DNA of 64,000 nucleotides from Samsonia erythrinae (GCF_004342665.1 NZ_SMBY01000004.1:1-64000); one strand, 5' to 3'; numbered from the stretch's first letter, positions 1 to 8,497 are shown. Notes: generated by a model not told the origin, from the sequence alone. Program-made: numbers and translations.

Positions 1-60
1 CGGCTGGCGATGAGCCGTTTTATTATCGAGTTCGGTGACCGCCTGAGCGCTCACCTTTAA
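1..60 (+). CDS. 3' end of an unidentified gene, cut by the window edge
   Basis: The first 60 bases read as one open frame of 19 codons ending in TAA at 58-60, with the C-terminal residues IIEFGDRLSAHL. Too little remains to recognise a family. No terminator-like hairpin with a T run follows directly. The frame could be chance, since 19 codons without a stop is not significant alone. Confidence 0.35.
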   Translation, partial: RLAMSRFIIEFGDRLSAHL

Positions 61-212
61 TACAGTGGCAATTACACAGAATTACGGACAGGCTCAAAGG
101 GTAGCCAATCTGCATACCCTTTATTCTGGCTATGAGCCAAAAATGATTTCATCGCTGTAAAAGAAGCAAGATCTATTATTGCAATTATTTTAATTCATTT
201 TGATACTGAATA

Positions 213-563
213 TTATGCCTGCGATTTTTGTTTTGCACGTAACTCCTCTTGTCTCATGGTTCTGACAATCTTATAAATCCACTGTAGCGAGACATTATAT
301 TTTTTCGCCAAAGTACTATGATTACGGCCATCGAACTCTCGGTATATCTGAAGATCGCGCTGAGAAGCGCGCCATGAAATTCCCATCGGGAAGTAAACAT
401 TTTGCCCGCCCCATACGTTCATCATATGTTTGGCTACGGCATTGCCGACCAGTTCGGCGGTTTGTGGATCCAGTTCTGTGACATTCTTGACCGTATCGGC
501 CACGTGTTGAGAAAGTTCTACCAGAAGCTCAGGGCCTTTACTGCGAAATTGTGGTCCAGTCAT
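213..563 (-). CDS. Mor-family (Mu middle operon regulator-like) transcription activator
   Basis: A 116-residue protein resembling the Mor/C activator family of Mu-like phages. The centre carries a WGGQNVYFP stretch and the C-terminal third a helix-turn-helix with the pattern IYREFDG-N-LAKKYNVSLQWIYKIV, characteristic of the family. In Mu-like phages such proteins activate middle or late promoters. Here no phage structural or transposase genes are nearby, so it looks like a stranded or domesticated regulator. The start ATG is preceded by AAGGTGATTT, a fair ribosome site. It lies on the same strand as the cI-like repressor 400 bases upstream, but a terminator-like hairpin lies between them. Its target promoter cannot be told from the sequence. 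Confidence 0.8.
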   Translation of the reverse strand: MTGPQFRSKGPELLVELSQHVADTVKNVTELDPQTAELVGNAVAKHMMNVWGGQNVYFPMGISWRASQRDLQIYREFDGRNHSTLAKKYNVSLQWIYKIVRTMRQEELRAKQKSQA

Positions 564-745
564 AAATCACCTTTTGTTATCGATGCGTGTTGTTGATGAC
601 GAAAACGGTGTTGCGGCGCGAGCAGAGAGAGTGCCCTGCTGTTATGTGTTCATTTAAAACTATAGTTGTTTTTGTGTCAACATCTTTAGTTTTAATTTGC
701 AGGTGATTCATTACGCTGTGGGGATAAGAGCGCGTCGGAGGTGGC

Positions 746-769
746 AAAAAAAACCCGCCATATGGCGGG
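746..769 (-). terminator. Intrinsic terminator in the Mor-like / cI-like interval
   Basis: Read on the minus strand, CCCGCC-ATAT-GGCGGG forms a six-pair stem followed at once by eight T residues. It would end transcripts coming from the cI-like repressor gene before they reach the Mor-like gene. The 412-base gap between the two genes holds this hairpin, a second one at 899-930, and no further gene that I can support. Confidence 0.7.
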
Positions 770-898
770 AAAGCAATGGATAGGAAAAATAACACAGTAT
801 CAATAAGGGTGATAAAACGGTAGCACGCTGATTGTATAAAACTGTTGTGCGCGGGTAAGGTTATCTGGATGTGCGTAAACGAGGTTTAATGTTGAAAC

Positions 899-930
899 AA
901 CGCCGGTGTTCGGAATGCTTCACCGGCGTT
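899..930 (-). terminator. Stem-loop directly after the cI-like repressor gene
   Basis: AACGCCGGTG and CACCGGCGTT form a perfect ten-pair stem with a 12-base loop, starting 46 bases after the repressor stop codon on the minus strand. The following minus-strand sequence is only moderately T-rich, so this may be a weak terminator or an mRNA 3'-end structure, with 746-769 as the stronger stop. Confidence 0.45.
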
Positions 931-975
931 GGCGGGCAGGGAGTAGTTAGCGCAAAAGTGAGAGCGAATACAAGC

Positions 976-1710
976 TTACAGCAGGACCGAATACCAGAAT
1001 ACGCGACCGATGATCTCAACTTCTGATTCATAGGCTTCTTCATCAGAATCGCGATTGAAGCTATGAATGACAAGAAGGCCGCCAGGCTTACGGTAGAGCT
1101 GCTTGATGCGCTTTAGCTTGTCGTTGCCGCCCCCTTCCTGAGCAATGGCATAAAGTTTACCATCAATAATGCGTTTGTTATTGGTATCGACAGCGACGGT
1201 CGTGCCGTCCGGAATAATGGGCTCCATACTATCGCCGGTCGCCGGGAAACAGAGCACGCCGGAACCGTCAGTATTTGCGCCAACTTTGCGCAACGTTGCT
1301 TTGGAAAAACGGAGTTTGAAAGCGTTGTAATCTTCACTTGGAATGCGCCCGTCTCCGCAGGCAAACTCAATATCCTTTAAAAAAGGCACTTCCACCTCGT
1401 CCTCTGATAATTCTGTCGTGCTGTCCCAGGCTGATACGCTGCCCCATTCCGATTTCGGCGGAATGGAGGATTCCTGACGTAATTGAACGGCCCCGTCGCT
1501 ACGCATCGGTTTTTCACCATTGGCCAGCCATTCAGGGCGAACGCGCAGTGCATTGGCAAGCTCGACAATCTTGGTTGTCTGAGAGGCTTTCCCCACTTCG
1601 ATCTTCTGTATGGCTGCCTGCGATACGCCAATCATGTCACCCAGGGCTTTTTGGCTGAGCCCCTGCGCAACCCTGGCTGTCTTTAGTCTTTCTGCAAGTG
1701 TTGTATTCAT
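976..1710 (-). CDS. Phage-type XRE/S24 (cI/LexA-like) repressor
   Basis: A 244-residue repressor of the lambdoid cI type. Residues 5-65 are an XRE helix-turn-helix (LKTARVAQGLSQKALGDMIG, then VSQAAIQKIEVGK). The C-terminal half is a peptidase S24/LexA-like self-cleavage and dimerisation domain, with the catalytic serine in ATGDSMEPII and the catalytic lysine in IDGKLYAIA. An Ala-Cys-Gly sequence (EFACGDG) before the S24 domain is a plausible cleavage site. Such proteins bind operators as dimers and are inactivated through RecA after DNA damage. An inverted repeat, ACAACT-GA-AGTTGT, lies 12-25 bases upstream of the ATG and fits autoregulation. No integrase or structural genes accompany it, so an inducible prophage is not supported here. 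Confidence 0.88.
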   Translation of the reverse strand: MNTTLAERLKTARVAQGLSQKALGDMIGVSQAAIQKIEVGKASQTTKIVELANALRVRPEWLANGEKPMRSDGAVQLRQESSIPPKSEWGSVSAWDSTTELSEDEVEVPFLKDIEFACGDGRIPSEDYNAFKLRFSKATLRKVGANTDGSGVLCFPATGDSMEPIIPDGTTVAVDTNNKRIIDGKLYAIAQEGGGNDKLKRIKQLYRKPGGLLVIHSFNRDSDEEAYESEVEIIGRVFWYSVLL

Positions 1711-1721
1711 GTAGTTAGCCT

Positions 1722-1735
1722 ACAACTGAAGTTGT
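1722..1735. promoter_or_regulatory. Candidate operator of the cI-like repressor
   Basis: The dyad ACAACT-GA-AGTTGT sits just upstream of the repressor start codon. A second, smaller dyad, TGTAG-TTAGC-CTACA, overlaps it on the start side. Position and symmetry fit an autoregulatory operator for a dimeric cI-like protein. This is inferred from symmetry only. Confidence 0.5.
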
Positions 1736-1828
1736 CTTTCATCAAGAAAATATTTCTCTTGTTTAAAAAAACGACGCTATCGCTCGACGCGGTGAACGAC
1801 GACTTTCAGGATTATAACGATAAAAATG

Positions 1829-1969
1829 ATTTCGATGGGGGGAATGTTGGTCACTGAAGCATGGATCCAGAGGGAAACACGATATTTCGGTTCCCGCAGG
1901 GATACCTCGCATTGGGGGAACCCTCGATATTTCGATCCTTAAATGATTGGCATTATTTCGATGGGGGGA
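1829..1969. repeat. Cluster of short direct and inverted repeats between repressor and GGDEF/EAL gene
   Basis: ATTTCGATGGGGGGA occurs at 1829-1843 and again at 1955-1969. Between them CGATATTTCG occurs at 1880-1889 and 1925-1934, and GGTTCCC (1889-1895) is mirrored by GGGAACC (1916-1922). The four copies share an ATTTCG core. The block fills most of the 433-base gap between the divergent repressor and cyclic-di-GMP genes, where operators would be expected, but it could also be the remnant of a repeat element. No coding frame is supported here. Confidence 0.6.
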
Positions 1970-2143
1970 GGATTTTTTGCCATACTGAATTAATAATCAC
2001 GCCTGTCTCTTGACTGCGGAAAATGGTGAGGGAGTGACTGATGTCGGCCAACTGTTCCGTTCGTGATTGTTGCTGCGACATTTTGGGTTTATCGCTATTT
2101 TTTCTATGCTGAATATAAAGAATACGATGGGGAGGGTGAGCCC

Positions 2144-4312
2144 ATGAGTCGTGCCCCAATAAGCAAAGATGAAAACAAACGTCTTGCTGCTCTTCGTGAG
2201 TATGGCATTAAGAACGCATTATTTGATTCGAGTTTAAGTAACCTGGTGAGTTTGGCCGCGAACATTTTCAGCGCGCCTATCGTCTTGGTGTCACTGATTG
2301 AAGCCGAGCGTCAGCTGTTTGCCGCCAGCGTAGGGATTTCTTTTTGCGAAACGACTCGCGATATTTCTTTTTGTGCGCATACGATCCAGCAGCAAAGGAT
2401 CATGATTGTGCATGATACGCACAAAGACGCACGTTTCAAAAATAACCCGCTGGTCTTGGGGATGCCTTACATCCGTTTTTATGCCGGTATACCTTTAACC
2501 ACGCCGTCCGGCCACGCTATTGGCTCGCTATGTATTATTGATTTGAACCCCAGAGCGACATTCAGCAGGCGTGATGAGTACAATTTGCAGGATTTGGCCT
2601 CACTGGTCATGGACAAGCTGGAAATGCGGCGTCTGGAACTGGCGCGTAAAGCCAGTCAGGTACGATTTGAAAATATCGCCAATACCTCGCCTGATACGAT
2701 TCTTTGCGTTAATGAGAAAGGCCTTATTACGTTCTGGAATGCCGCGGCGGAAAAAATGCTGGAATACGGCGGTAATGACATTATTGGCCGCAATATTAAT
2801 ACCATCGTGCCTGATGCCTTTATTGTGCAACTCAACCATAAGGCCGCGGAGCGGAATTCGCTAATGAAAGGCGTGACGCTGGAGCTGAATGTTCAAACCC
2901 AAAGCGGCAAACTGGTGCCGGTTGAATTGTCAATTTCGATGTGGGAAGAGAACGGCACCACCAGCTATGGCGCGATATTGCGCGATATCACCGAGCGCCG
3001 ACGTAATGAAGAACGACTGTTTTTGCTGGCGCATATGGATCCGCTGACAGGACTGGCGAACCGAACCTTATTAACCTCCAATTTGAACACGGTGCTGAAG
3101 AACGAGCCGTCAGTTTGCGTCATGGTAGTCGATCTGGATGGGTTCAAAGATGTTAATGATAGCCTGGGACACGCTTGTGGCGATGAGATTCTGGTGCGCG
3201 TTGCGAAAAAAATAAAATCGACGGTGCGTTCAGGCGATATGGTCGCCCGGATGGGCGGCGATGAATTTGCGTTGATATTTCCCGGCCTGAATGACAAAAA
3301 AGTCGCGGGTAAAATAGCTGAGCAAATCATTCATGAAATTTCGCAGTCGATGATGGTCGACGATCATCAAATCCACATCAGTGCCAGCATCGGGACGGTT
3401 CTGTATCCCGACTATGGAGGGACGGTACAAGATCTCCTGACGAGTGCGGATTTAGCGCTGTATCAGGCGAAATCGGAAGGGCGAAACTGTCACCGTTTTT
3501 TCACCCATGAATTGCTGGAAGTTTTCAAGGCTAAACATGCCTTCCAGTTGGAATTTGTGCGTGCCTATGAACAGCATGAATTTGAGATATTCTATCAGCC
3601 GCAGGTAAAGCTGGTAACGAACGAGATTGTTGGCGCGGAAGCGTTGCTGCGTTGGCGCCACCCGAAAAAAGGGGTACTTGGTCCAGCCGCATTTCTTACC
3701 GCGCTGGAAAACGGTCCGTGGGCTGAGCGCGTCGGGGATTGGATCATTGAAACCGCCTGTGAACAGGCGGCAAAATGGTGTCAGGCTCGCGACGGCAATT
3801 TTCGTGTCAGCATTAACCTTTTTAGCGCACAATTCCGTACCGGGATGTTGGCACAAAAGGTGATAGATGTCCTCGCCGAAACGGGCTTGCCGCCAGGTTC
3901 GCTGGAGCTTGAGATCACGGAAAACATTATCCTGCGTTATGATGAAAATATGCTTCAGCCATTAAATACCTTACGCGACGCGGGAATTGGCATTGCGTTT
4001 GACGACTACGGAACGGGCTATGCCTCGCTCAGCATGTTGAAGCACTACCCGGTCACGAGACTGAAGATCGATCAAACCTTTGTCAGAGCCATGTGTGAAT
4101 CGTCGGCGGATGCGGCCATTGTTCGGGCGATTCTGTATCTTGGTAAAAGTTTCGGGTTAGGCGTGATTGCGGAAGGCGTGGAAACATTAGAACAGTGTGC
4201 ACTACTGCGAGATGAAGGTTGCGAGGCAGCGCAGGGATACCTCTTTGGACGCCCGATGTCTGCGGAAGAATTTACCCGGTTGTTGAATCTGAATAAGGCG
4301 CCGGACGGGTAA
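2144..4312 (+). CDS. GAF-PAS-GGDEF-EAL cyclic-di-GMP cyclase/phosphodiesterase
   Basis: A 722-residue soluble signalling protein. Order: a GAF domain (about residues 20-165), a PAS domain (about 175-290), GGDEF (about 300-460) and EAL (about 475-715). The cyclase signature is intact (RMGGDEFALIF), with an RxxD inhibitory site (RSGD) exactly five residues before it. The phosphodiesterase side keeps EALLRW, LEITEN, DDYGTGYASL, LKIDQTF and AEGVET. Both activities are therefore possible, with the sensory domains deciding the balance. The chosen ATG follows GGGGAGGGTGA. The frame is open upstream to 2063, but that start lacks a ribosome site and would add a poorly folding tail. Its neighbours suggest an accessory insertion upstream of htpX. 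The sensed ligand is unknown. Confidence 0.92.
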   Translation: MSRAPISKDENKRLAALREYGIKNALFDSSLSNLVSLAANIFSAPIVLVSLIEAERQLFAASVGISFCETTRDISFCAHTIQQQRIMIVHDTHKDARFKNNPLVLGMPYIRFYAGIPLTTPSGHAIGSLCIIDLNPRATFSRRDEYNLQDLASLVMDKLEMRRLELARKASQVRFENIANTSPDTILCVNEKGLITFWNAAAEKMLEYGGNDIIGRNINTIVPDAFIVQLNHKAAERNSLMKGVTLELNVQTQSGKLVPVELSISMWEENGTTSYGAILRDITERRRNEERLFLLAHMDPLTGLANRTLLTSNLNTVLKNEPSVCVMVVDLDGFKDVNDSLGHACGDEILVRVAKKIKSTVRSGDMVARMGGDEFALIFPGLNDKKVAGKIAEQIIHEISQSMMVDDHQIHISASIGTVLYPDYGGTVQDLLTSADLALYQAKSEGRNCHRFFTHELLEVFKAKHAFQLEFVRAYEQHEFEIFYQPQVKLVTNEIVGAEALLRWRHPKKGVLGPAAFLTALENGPWAERVGDWIIETACEQAAKWCQARDGNFRVSINLFSAQFRTGMLAQKVIDVLAETGLPPGSLELEITENIILRYDENMLQPLNTLRDAGIGIAFDDYGTGYASLSMLKHYPVTRLKIDQTFVRAMCESSADAAIVRAILYLGKSFGLGVIAEGVETLEQCALLRDEGCEAAQGYLFGRPMSAEEFTRLLNLNKAPDG

Positions 4313-4401
4313 ATTTTGGCATCGGTCCTCATTTGCAGGTAACCGTTCGCGATTTTTAACCGGGGCGGGCGTAATGTGGCTGGCGCCTGGATTAACACCT
4401 C

Positions 4402-4415
4402 GGCGACGAGTCGCC
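4402..4415 (+). terminator. Weak stem-loop after the GGDEF/EAL gene
   Basis: GGCGA-CGAG-TCGCC is followed by ACTTTCCTTTT. The stem is short and the T tract interrupted, so it is at best a weak terminator ahead of the htpX promoter. Confidence 0.35.
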
Positions 4416-4473
4416 ACTTTCCTTTTAAAAAATGTAAAGTTATGTGGATTTAGTCACTGAAAAGTTAAGAATG

Positions 4474-4500
4474 CTTGAAAATGCCACGGCAACCCATACG
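4474..4500 (+). promoter_or_regulatory. Sigma-32 heat-shock promoter candidate for htpX
   Basis: CTTGAAA at 4474-4480 and CCCATACG at 4493-4500, 12 bases apart, match the sigma-32 pattern CTTGAAA...CCCATNT. They lie about 50 bases before the htpX start. htpX is a known heat-shock gene in E. coli, which supports the reading. Confidence 0.65.
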
Positions 4501-4548
4501 ATGTAATCAGATAAATTTTATCTTTCTGCAAGAGGAAATCAGACTTTT

Positions 4549-5430
4549 ATGATGCGTATTGCGCTTTTCCTGATCACCAACCTGGCGGTGATGTTGGTTT
4601 TCGGGCTGGTGCTCAGCCTGACGGGAATTCAGTCCAGCAGTGTCCAGGGCTTAATGATTATGGCTGGGCTGTTTGGCTTTGGCGGTGCGTTTGTTTCACT
4701 GCTGATGTCTAAATGGATGGCTCTGCGTTCCGTTGGTGGTGAAGTCATTGAACAACCCCGTAACGAAACCGAACTCTGGCTGATGGAAACGGTGCGCGTG
4801 CAGTCCCAACAGGCGGGGATCGCCATGCCGCAGGTGGCCATTTACCACGCTCCGGATATCAATGCGTTTGCCACGGGCGCGCGCCGCGATGCGTCGCTGG
4901 TCGCCGTAAGTACCGGTCTGCTGCAAAACATGAGCCGCGACGAGGCGGAAGCGGTTATCGCCCATGAAATCAGCCACATCTCGAATGGCGACATGGTGAC
5001 GATGACGTTAATTCAAGGGGTTGTGAATACGTTCGTCATTTTCGTTTCACGTTTGATTGCCCAGGTGGCGTCGGGTTTTCTGTCCGGCAACCGTGATGAA
5101 GGGGGCAGCAGCAGCGGTAACCCGATGGTTTACTTCGCTGTCGCGACCGTGCTGGAACTGGTGTTCGGTATTCTGGCCAGCATTATTACCATGTGGTTCT
5201 CCCGCTACCGTGAATTCCACGCGGATGCTGGTTCAGCCAAGCTGGTCGGTCGTGAGAAAATGATTGCTGCGCTACAGCGACTGAAAACCAGCTATGAACC
5301 GCAGGAAGAGAGCAGCATGATGGCGTTCTGCATCAATGGTAAATCCAAATCTTTCAGCGAGTTGTTCATGTCGCACCCGCCGTTGGATAAACGTATCGAA
5401 GCGCTACGCTCCGGCGAATACCTGAAGTAA
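4549..5430 (+). CDS. htpX: Heat-shock membrane metalloprotease HtpX (M48B)
   Basis: A 293-residue inner-membrane zinc protease, the same length as E. coli HtpX and nearly identical in sequence. Two N-terminal membrane segments (about residues 4-24 and 32-52) precede the catalytic motif [13 protein letters not shown]. The HEISH histidines plus the glutamate in FHADAGSAK provide the zinc ligands. Two further hydrophobic segments follow (about 157-175 and 193-215). It cleaves misfolded membrane proteins and overlaps in role with FtsH. A start one codon later (second Met) is equally possible. It has its own heat-shock-type promoter and a terminator directly after, so it is monocistronic. Confidence 0.97.
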   Translation: MMRIALFLITNLAVMLVFGLVLSLTGIQSSSVQGLMIMAGLFGFGGAFVSLLMSKWMALRSVGGEVIEQPRNETELWLMETVRVQSQQAGIAMPQVAIYHAPDINAFATGARRDASLVAVSTGLLQNMSRDEAEAVIAHEISHISNGDMVTMTLIQGVVNTFVIFVSRLIAQVASGFLSGNRDEGGSSSGNPMVYFAVATVLELVFGILASIITMWFSRYREFHADAGSAKLVGREKMIAALQRLKTSYEPQEESSMMAFCINGKSKSFSELFMSHPPLDKRIEALRSGEYLK

Positions 5431-5449
5431 TTACCACGTTATCATTCCC

Positions 5450-5475
5450 AAAGGCCCATTCGGGCCTTTGTTATT
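5450..5475 (+). terminator. Intrinsic terminator of htpX
   Basis: AAAGGCCC-ATTC-GGGCCTTT is an eight-pair stem with a four-base loop followed by a T-rich GTTATTTC, 20 bases after the htpX stop. Confidence 0.8.
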
Positions 5476-5590
5476 TCTGCATTTTTTAATCGCTTCGCCT
5501 GTCATTTATTCCTGCCGGTAGGCCTCAGACGATCGGAAACAGGTGCGAAAACAGCAAGAATGCTTTATAAAATAAAACCACGATCACGGA

Positions 5591-5611
5591 AAAATGAAAC
5601 AATGTTTCTAT
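5591..5611 (+). promoter_or_regulatory. KdgR box upstream of ogl
   Basis: TGAAACAATGTTTC sits in an A/T-rich frame that closely fits the KdgR operator pattern of soft-rot bacteria (AATGAAACA.TGTTTCATT). It lies about 160 bases before the ogl start, a plausible promoter position, and matches the known KdgR control of ogl. Confidence 0.85.
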
Positions 5612-5770
5612 AATGCCTTTATAACAGGCGTCTCGCATGAGATGGGTGGCCTGTTTTTTGAACAGACGGTGACGGGGTAACCGATTTGCCGAGTGTCCGA
5701 AATATCAGGTTATCGAAGAGTATGTATGCGTGGCGTCAGGTTCTTCATGATAAGCGTTAAGGATTTACGG

Positions 5771-6937
5771 ATGGCCAAAGGTAACAAGATTCCCCTCACA
5801 TTTCATACCTATCAGGACTCAGCAACCGGCACCGAAGTTGTGCGTTTAACCCCGCCCGATGTCATCTGCCACCGCAACTATTTCTACCAGAAGTGCTTCT
5901 TCAATGATGGCAGTAAACTACTGTTTGGTGCCGCATTTGATGGTCCGTGGAATTATTACCTGCTGGATTTAAACGCGCAGGAAGCGACACAGTTGACGGA
6001 AGGCAAAGGTGACAATACCTTCGGCGGGTTCTTGTCCCCGAATGATGATGCGCTGTATTACGTGAAAAATACGCGTAATCTGATGCGCGTCGATTTGGCG
6101 ACGTTGGAAGAAAAAGTGATTTATCAGGTGCCTGAGGATTGGGTCGGTTATGGTACCTGGGTCGCGAATTCCGACTGCACCAAAATCGTGGGTATTGAGA
6201 TCAAGAAAGACGACTGGCAGCCGCTGACCGACTGGAAAAAATTTCAGGAATTCTATTTCACCAATCCGTGCTGTCGCTTGATTCGCGTGGATTTGGTGAC
6301 CGGTGACGCGGTCACTATCCTGCAAGAAAATCAGTGGTTGGGTCATCCTATCTATCGTCCGGGCGATGACAATACCGTGGCTTTCTGCCACGAAGGTCCG
6401 CACGATCTGGTTGATGCCCGCATGTGGTTCATCAACGAAGACGGCACCAACATGCGTAAAGTCAAAGAGCATGCTGAAGGTGAAAGCTGCACTCATGAAT
6501 TCTGGGTTCCTGATGGCTCGGCGATGATTTATGTCTCTTATCTCAAAGGCGACAACAATCGCTACATTCGCCGTATCGATCCGGTGACGTTGGAAGATAG
6601 CCAATTGCGCGTCATGCCGCCGTGTTCCCACCTGATGAGTAACTATGATGGTACGCTGCTGGTCGGGGATGGCTCCGATGCGCCGGTAGACGTACAGGAC
6701 GATGGCGGCTATAAGATTGAAAACGATCCATTCCTGTACGTTTTCAACCTGAAAACCGGGAAAGCGCATCGTATTGCGCAGCACAATACATCCTGGAAAG
6801 TCCTGGAAGGCGATCGTCAGGTTACGCATCCACATCCCTCATTCACGCCGGACAACAAACACGTGTTGTTTACATCCGATGCAGAGGGTAAACCTGCGCT
6901 GTATCTGGCGAAGGTGCCCGATTCTGTCTGGAATTAA
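5771..6937 (+). CDS. ogl: Oligogalacturonate lyase (PL22)
   Basis: A 388-residue cytoplasmic lyase with no signal peptide. It cleaves unsaturated digalacturonate and short oligogalacturonides by beta-elimination into 5-keto-4-deoxyuronate. The sequence has the seven-bladed propeller style of PL22 (CHRNYFYQKCFF, GGFLSPNDDALYYV, SCTHEFWVPDG, THPHPSFTPDNKHVLFTSD), with conserved metal and substrate histidines in CHEGPHD, CTHEFW and HPHPS. The start ATGGCCAAAGG follows AAGGATTTACGG. An upstream Met at 5693 has no ribosome site. It is preceded by a KdgR box and followed by kdgR, the usual pairing in pectinolytic enterobacteria. It catalyses the last depolymerising step after PelW. Confidence 0.97.
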   Translation: MAKGNKIPLTFHTYQDSATGTEVVRLTPPDVICHRNYFYQKCFFNDGSKLLFGAAFDGPWNYYLLDLNAQEATQLTEGKGDNTFGGFLSPNDDALYYVKNTRNLMRVDLATLEEKVIYQVPEDWVGYGTWVANSDCTKIVGIEIKKDDWQPLTDWKKFQEFYFTNPCCRLIRVDLVTGDAVTILQENQWLGHPIYRPGDDNTVAFCHEGPHDLVDARMWFINEDGTNMRKVKEHAEGESCTHEFWVPDGSAMIYVSYLKGDNNRYIRRIDPVTLEDSQLRVMPPCSHLMSNYDGTLLVGDGSDAPVDVQDDGGYKIENDPFLYVFNLKTGKAHRIAQHNTSWKVLEGDRQVTHPHPSFTPDNKHVLFTSDAEGKPALYLAKVPDSVWN

Positions 6938-7147
6938 TCGTCGTTAATCCCGCGCGCCATGCAAGGTGGCGCGTGTGATGCTTCAACATTTATTTACATA
7001 TTCTTTCACTAAATTTCTGCGTGGCAAGTACGCAAACTTACTTGATTATCGTTGTTGTTCCATTGCCATAATCAAAGTGTTCCCTTTATACTAAAACCAT
7101 CGTTCTATTTTTTTTAAAACAAAAAAACTGAGTAGGGTAATCACAAA

Positions 7148-7939
7148 ATGGCTATTGCAGATTTAGATAAACAACCCGATTCCGTGTCGTCCGTTTTAAA
7201 GGTTTTTGGTATTTTGCAGGCATTAGGTGAAGAGCGGGAAATTGGTATTACCGAACTTTCTCAGCGCGTCATGATGTCCAAGAGTACCGTGTACCGCTTT
7301 TTGCAGACGATGAAATCCCTGGGCTATGTTGCGCAGGAAGGTGAATCAGAAAAATATTCGCTGACGCTCAAGCTGTTCGAGCTCGGTGCGAAAGCATTGC
7401 AGAACGTTGACTTAATCCGCAGTGCGGATATACAGATGCGCGAACTCTCTGCGCTGACGCGGGAAACGATCCACCTTGGAGCGTTGGATGAAGACGGCAT
7501 CGTTTATATCCACAAGATTGACTCGATGTACAACCTGCGCATGTATTCCCGCATTGGTCGCCGCAACCCGCTGCACAGCACCGCAATTGGTAAAGTGCTG
7601 TTGGCATGGCGCGATCGCGCTGAAGTTGAAGAAATTTTGTCGACGGTCGAGTTTACCCGCAGCACGCCGCATACGCTGAGCACGGCTGAAGAACTGCTCA
7701 AACAGTTGGACCTCGTGCGTGAACAAGGCTATGGAGAAGACAACGAAGAGCAAGAGGAAGGGCTGCGTTGCATCGGCGTTCCGGTGTTCGACCGTTTTGG
7801 CGTCGTCATTGCCGGTCTCAGTATTTCTTTCCCGACGATCCGCTTTTCAGAAGAAAACAAGCAGGGCTACGTGAAAATGCTGCACGCGGCTGCCAGAAAC
7901 ATCTCTGAGCAAATGGGCTACCACGATTACCCTTTTTGA
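7148..7939 (+). CDS. kdgR: IclR-family repressor of pectin catabolism KdgR
   Basis: A 263-residue IclR-type repressor. The N-terminal winged helix (residues 14-75, ITELSQRVMMSKSTVYRFLQTMKSLGYV) binds the KdgR boxes. The C-terminal IclR effector domain (about 90-255; RRNPLHSTAIGKVLLA, EEQEEGLRCIGVPVFD) binds 2-keto-3-deoxygluconate and related intermediates, which lifts repression. Candidate boxes lie before ogl, pelW and kduI/kdgF, with a weaker one before kdgM. The 210-base upstream gap shows no clear KdgR box of its own. It is read from its own promoter region and ends at a strong terminator. The yebO gene beside it repeats the E. coli neighbourhood. Confidence 0.97.
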   Translation: MAIADLDKQPDSVSSVLKVFGILQALGEEREIGITELSQRVMMSKSTVYRFLQTMKSLGYVAQEGESEKYSLTLKLFELGAKALQNVDLIRSADIQMRELSALTRETIHLGALDEDGIVYIHKIDSMYNLRMYSRIGRRNPLHSTAIGKVLLAWRDRAEVEEILSTVEFTRSTPHTLSTAEELLKQLDLVREQGYGEDNEEQEEGLRCIGVPVFDRFGVVIAGLSISFPTIRFSEENKQGYVKMLHAAARNISEQMGYHDYPF

Positions 7940-7957
7940 TCTCGCCACGCTGATGTG

Positions 7958-7983
7958 AGCCTGCCTCAGCGGCAGGCTTTTCT
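7958..7983 (+). terminator. Intrinsic terminator of kdgR
   Basis: AGCCTGCC-TCAGC-GGCAGGCT, an eight-pair stem followed by TTTCTCC, lies 18 bases after the kdgR stop codon. Confidence 0.8.
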
Positions 7984-8114
7984 CCCCTCTACCTATCTAT
8001 CGATGCCACGTCAACGTTGTGGGTGCAGAATGGTTTGAGTCTCGAACTTGATTGTGCCGCGGTGTTAAGATAGCCCGCAGTTACCTGTCATGAGTGGTTA
8101 TAAGCGGAGTCGTT

Positions 8115-8378
8115 GTGAACATACTAGAAGTGTTTTTTGTTTTATTGGTCGTGCTGCTCGCAGTGCTGGTCTGGTTTTTTGTCAACCGGGCAAGTGTCAG
8201 GGCGAACGAGCAGGTAAAATTGTTGCAAGAAATCGCGGAGCAACAGCGTCAGCAACTGGCACTGCTGAAAACGTTGCTGTCTCAACAGGGTCAGGAACAT
8301 GTCCCTTCGGCGTCTGACATGTCAGACGATCGTGATGACGTGGCGTTAACGTTTAAAAATGTGATCCCCGAACGTTAA
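8115..8378 (+). CDS. yebO: YebO family single-span membrane protein
   Basis: An 87-residue protein with one N-terminal membrane segment (about residues 4-24, rich in Val, Leu and Phe) followed by WFFVNRAS and a charged helix (NEQVKLLQEIAEQQRQQ) likely to form a coiled coil. This layout and the neighbouring kdgR match E. coli YebO, whose function is not established. I chose the GTG start at 8115 because GGAG lies six bases before it. A GTG at 8094 would add seven residues but lacks a ribosome site. In E. coli the next genes are mgrB or yobF-cspC; here yobF-cspC lies 33 kb further on. Confidence 0.85.
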   Translation: MNILEVFFVLLVVLLAVLVWFFVNRASVRANEQVKLLQEIAEQQRQQLALLKTLLSQQGQEHVPSASDMSDDRDDVALTFKNVIPER

Positions 8379-8413
8379 TCGCGACGTCACTGTACCGAGA
8401 CGATCTCTTTTGC

Positions 8414-8450
8414 CTGCCCACGATAGCGCCGAGGCTGATGGCGTGGGCAG
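8414..8450 (+). other. Stem-loop between yebO and pheP
   Basis: CTGCCCACG and CGTGGGCAG form a nine-pair stem around a 19-base loop. There is no T tract. It may be an mRNA 3'-end structure of yebO or part of the pheP leader. Confidence 0.4.
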
Positions 8451-8497
8451 TGTTGATATAAAAATAAAGACAGCATTACAGGAAAGACAAGAGCAAC

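Noticed and set aside
577-795. 72-codon minus-strand frame between the Mor-like and cI-like genes
   Set aside because: It runs through a strong terminator hairpin and gives a low-complexity peptide without a ribosome site.
976-1735. An intact prophage at the left edge
   Set aside because: Only two regulators are visible; no integrase, terminase, capsid, tail or lysis genes are in the window.
5969-6835. Long minus-strand open frame of 288 codons opposite ogl
   Set aside because: It is a mirror of the ogl coding frame; no ribosome site, no family resemblance.
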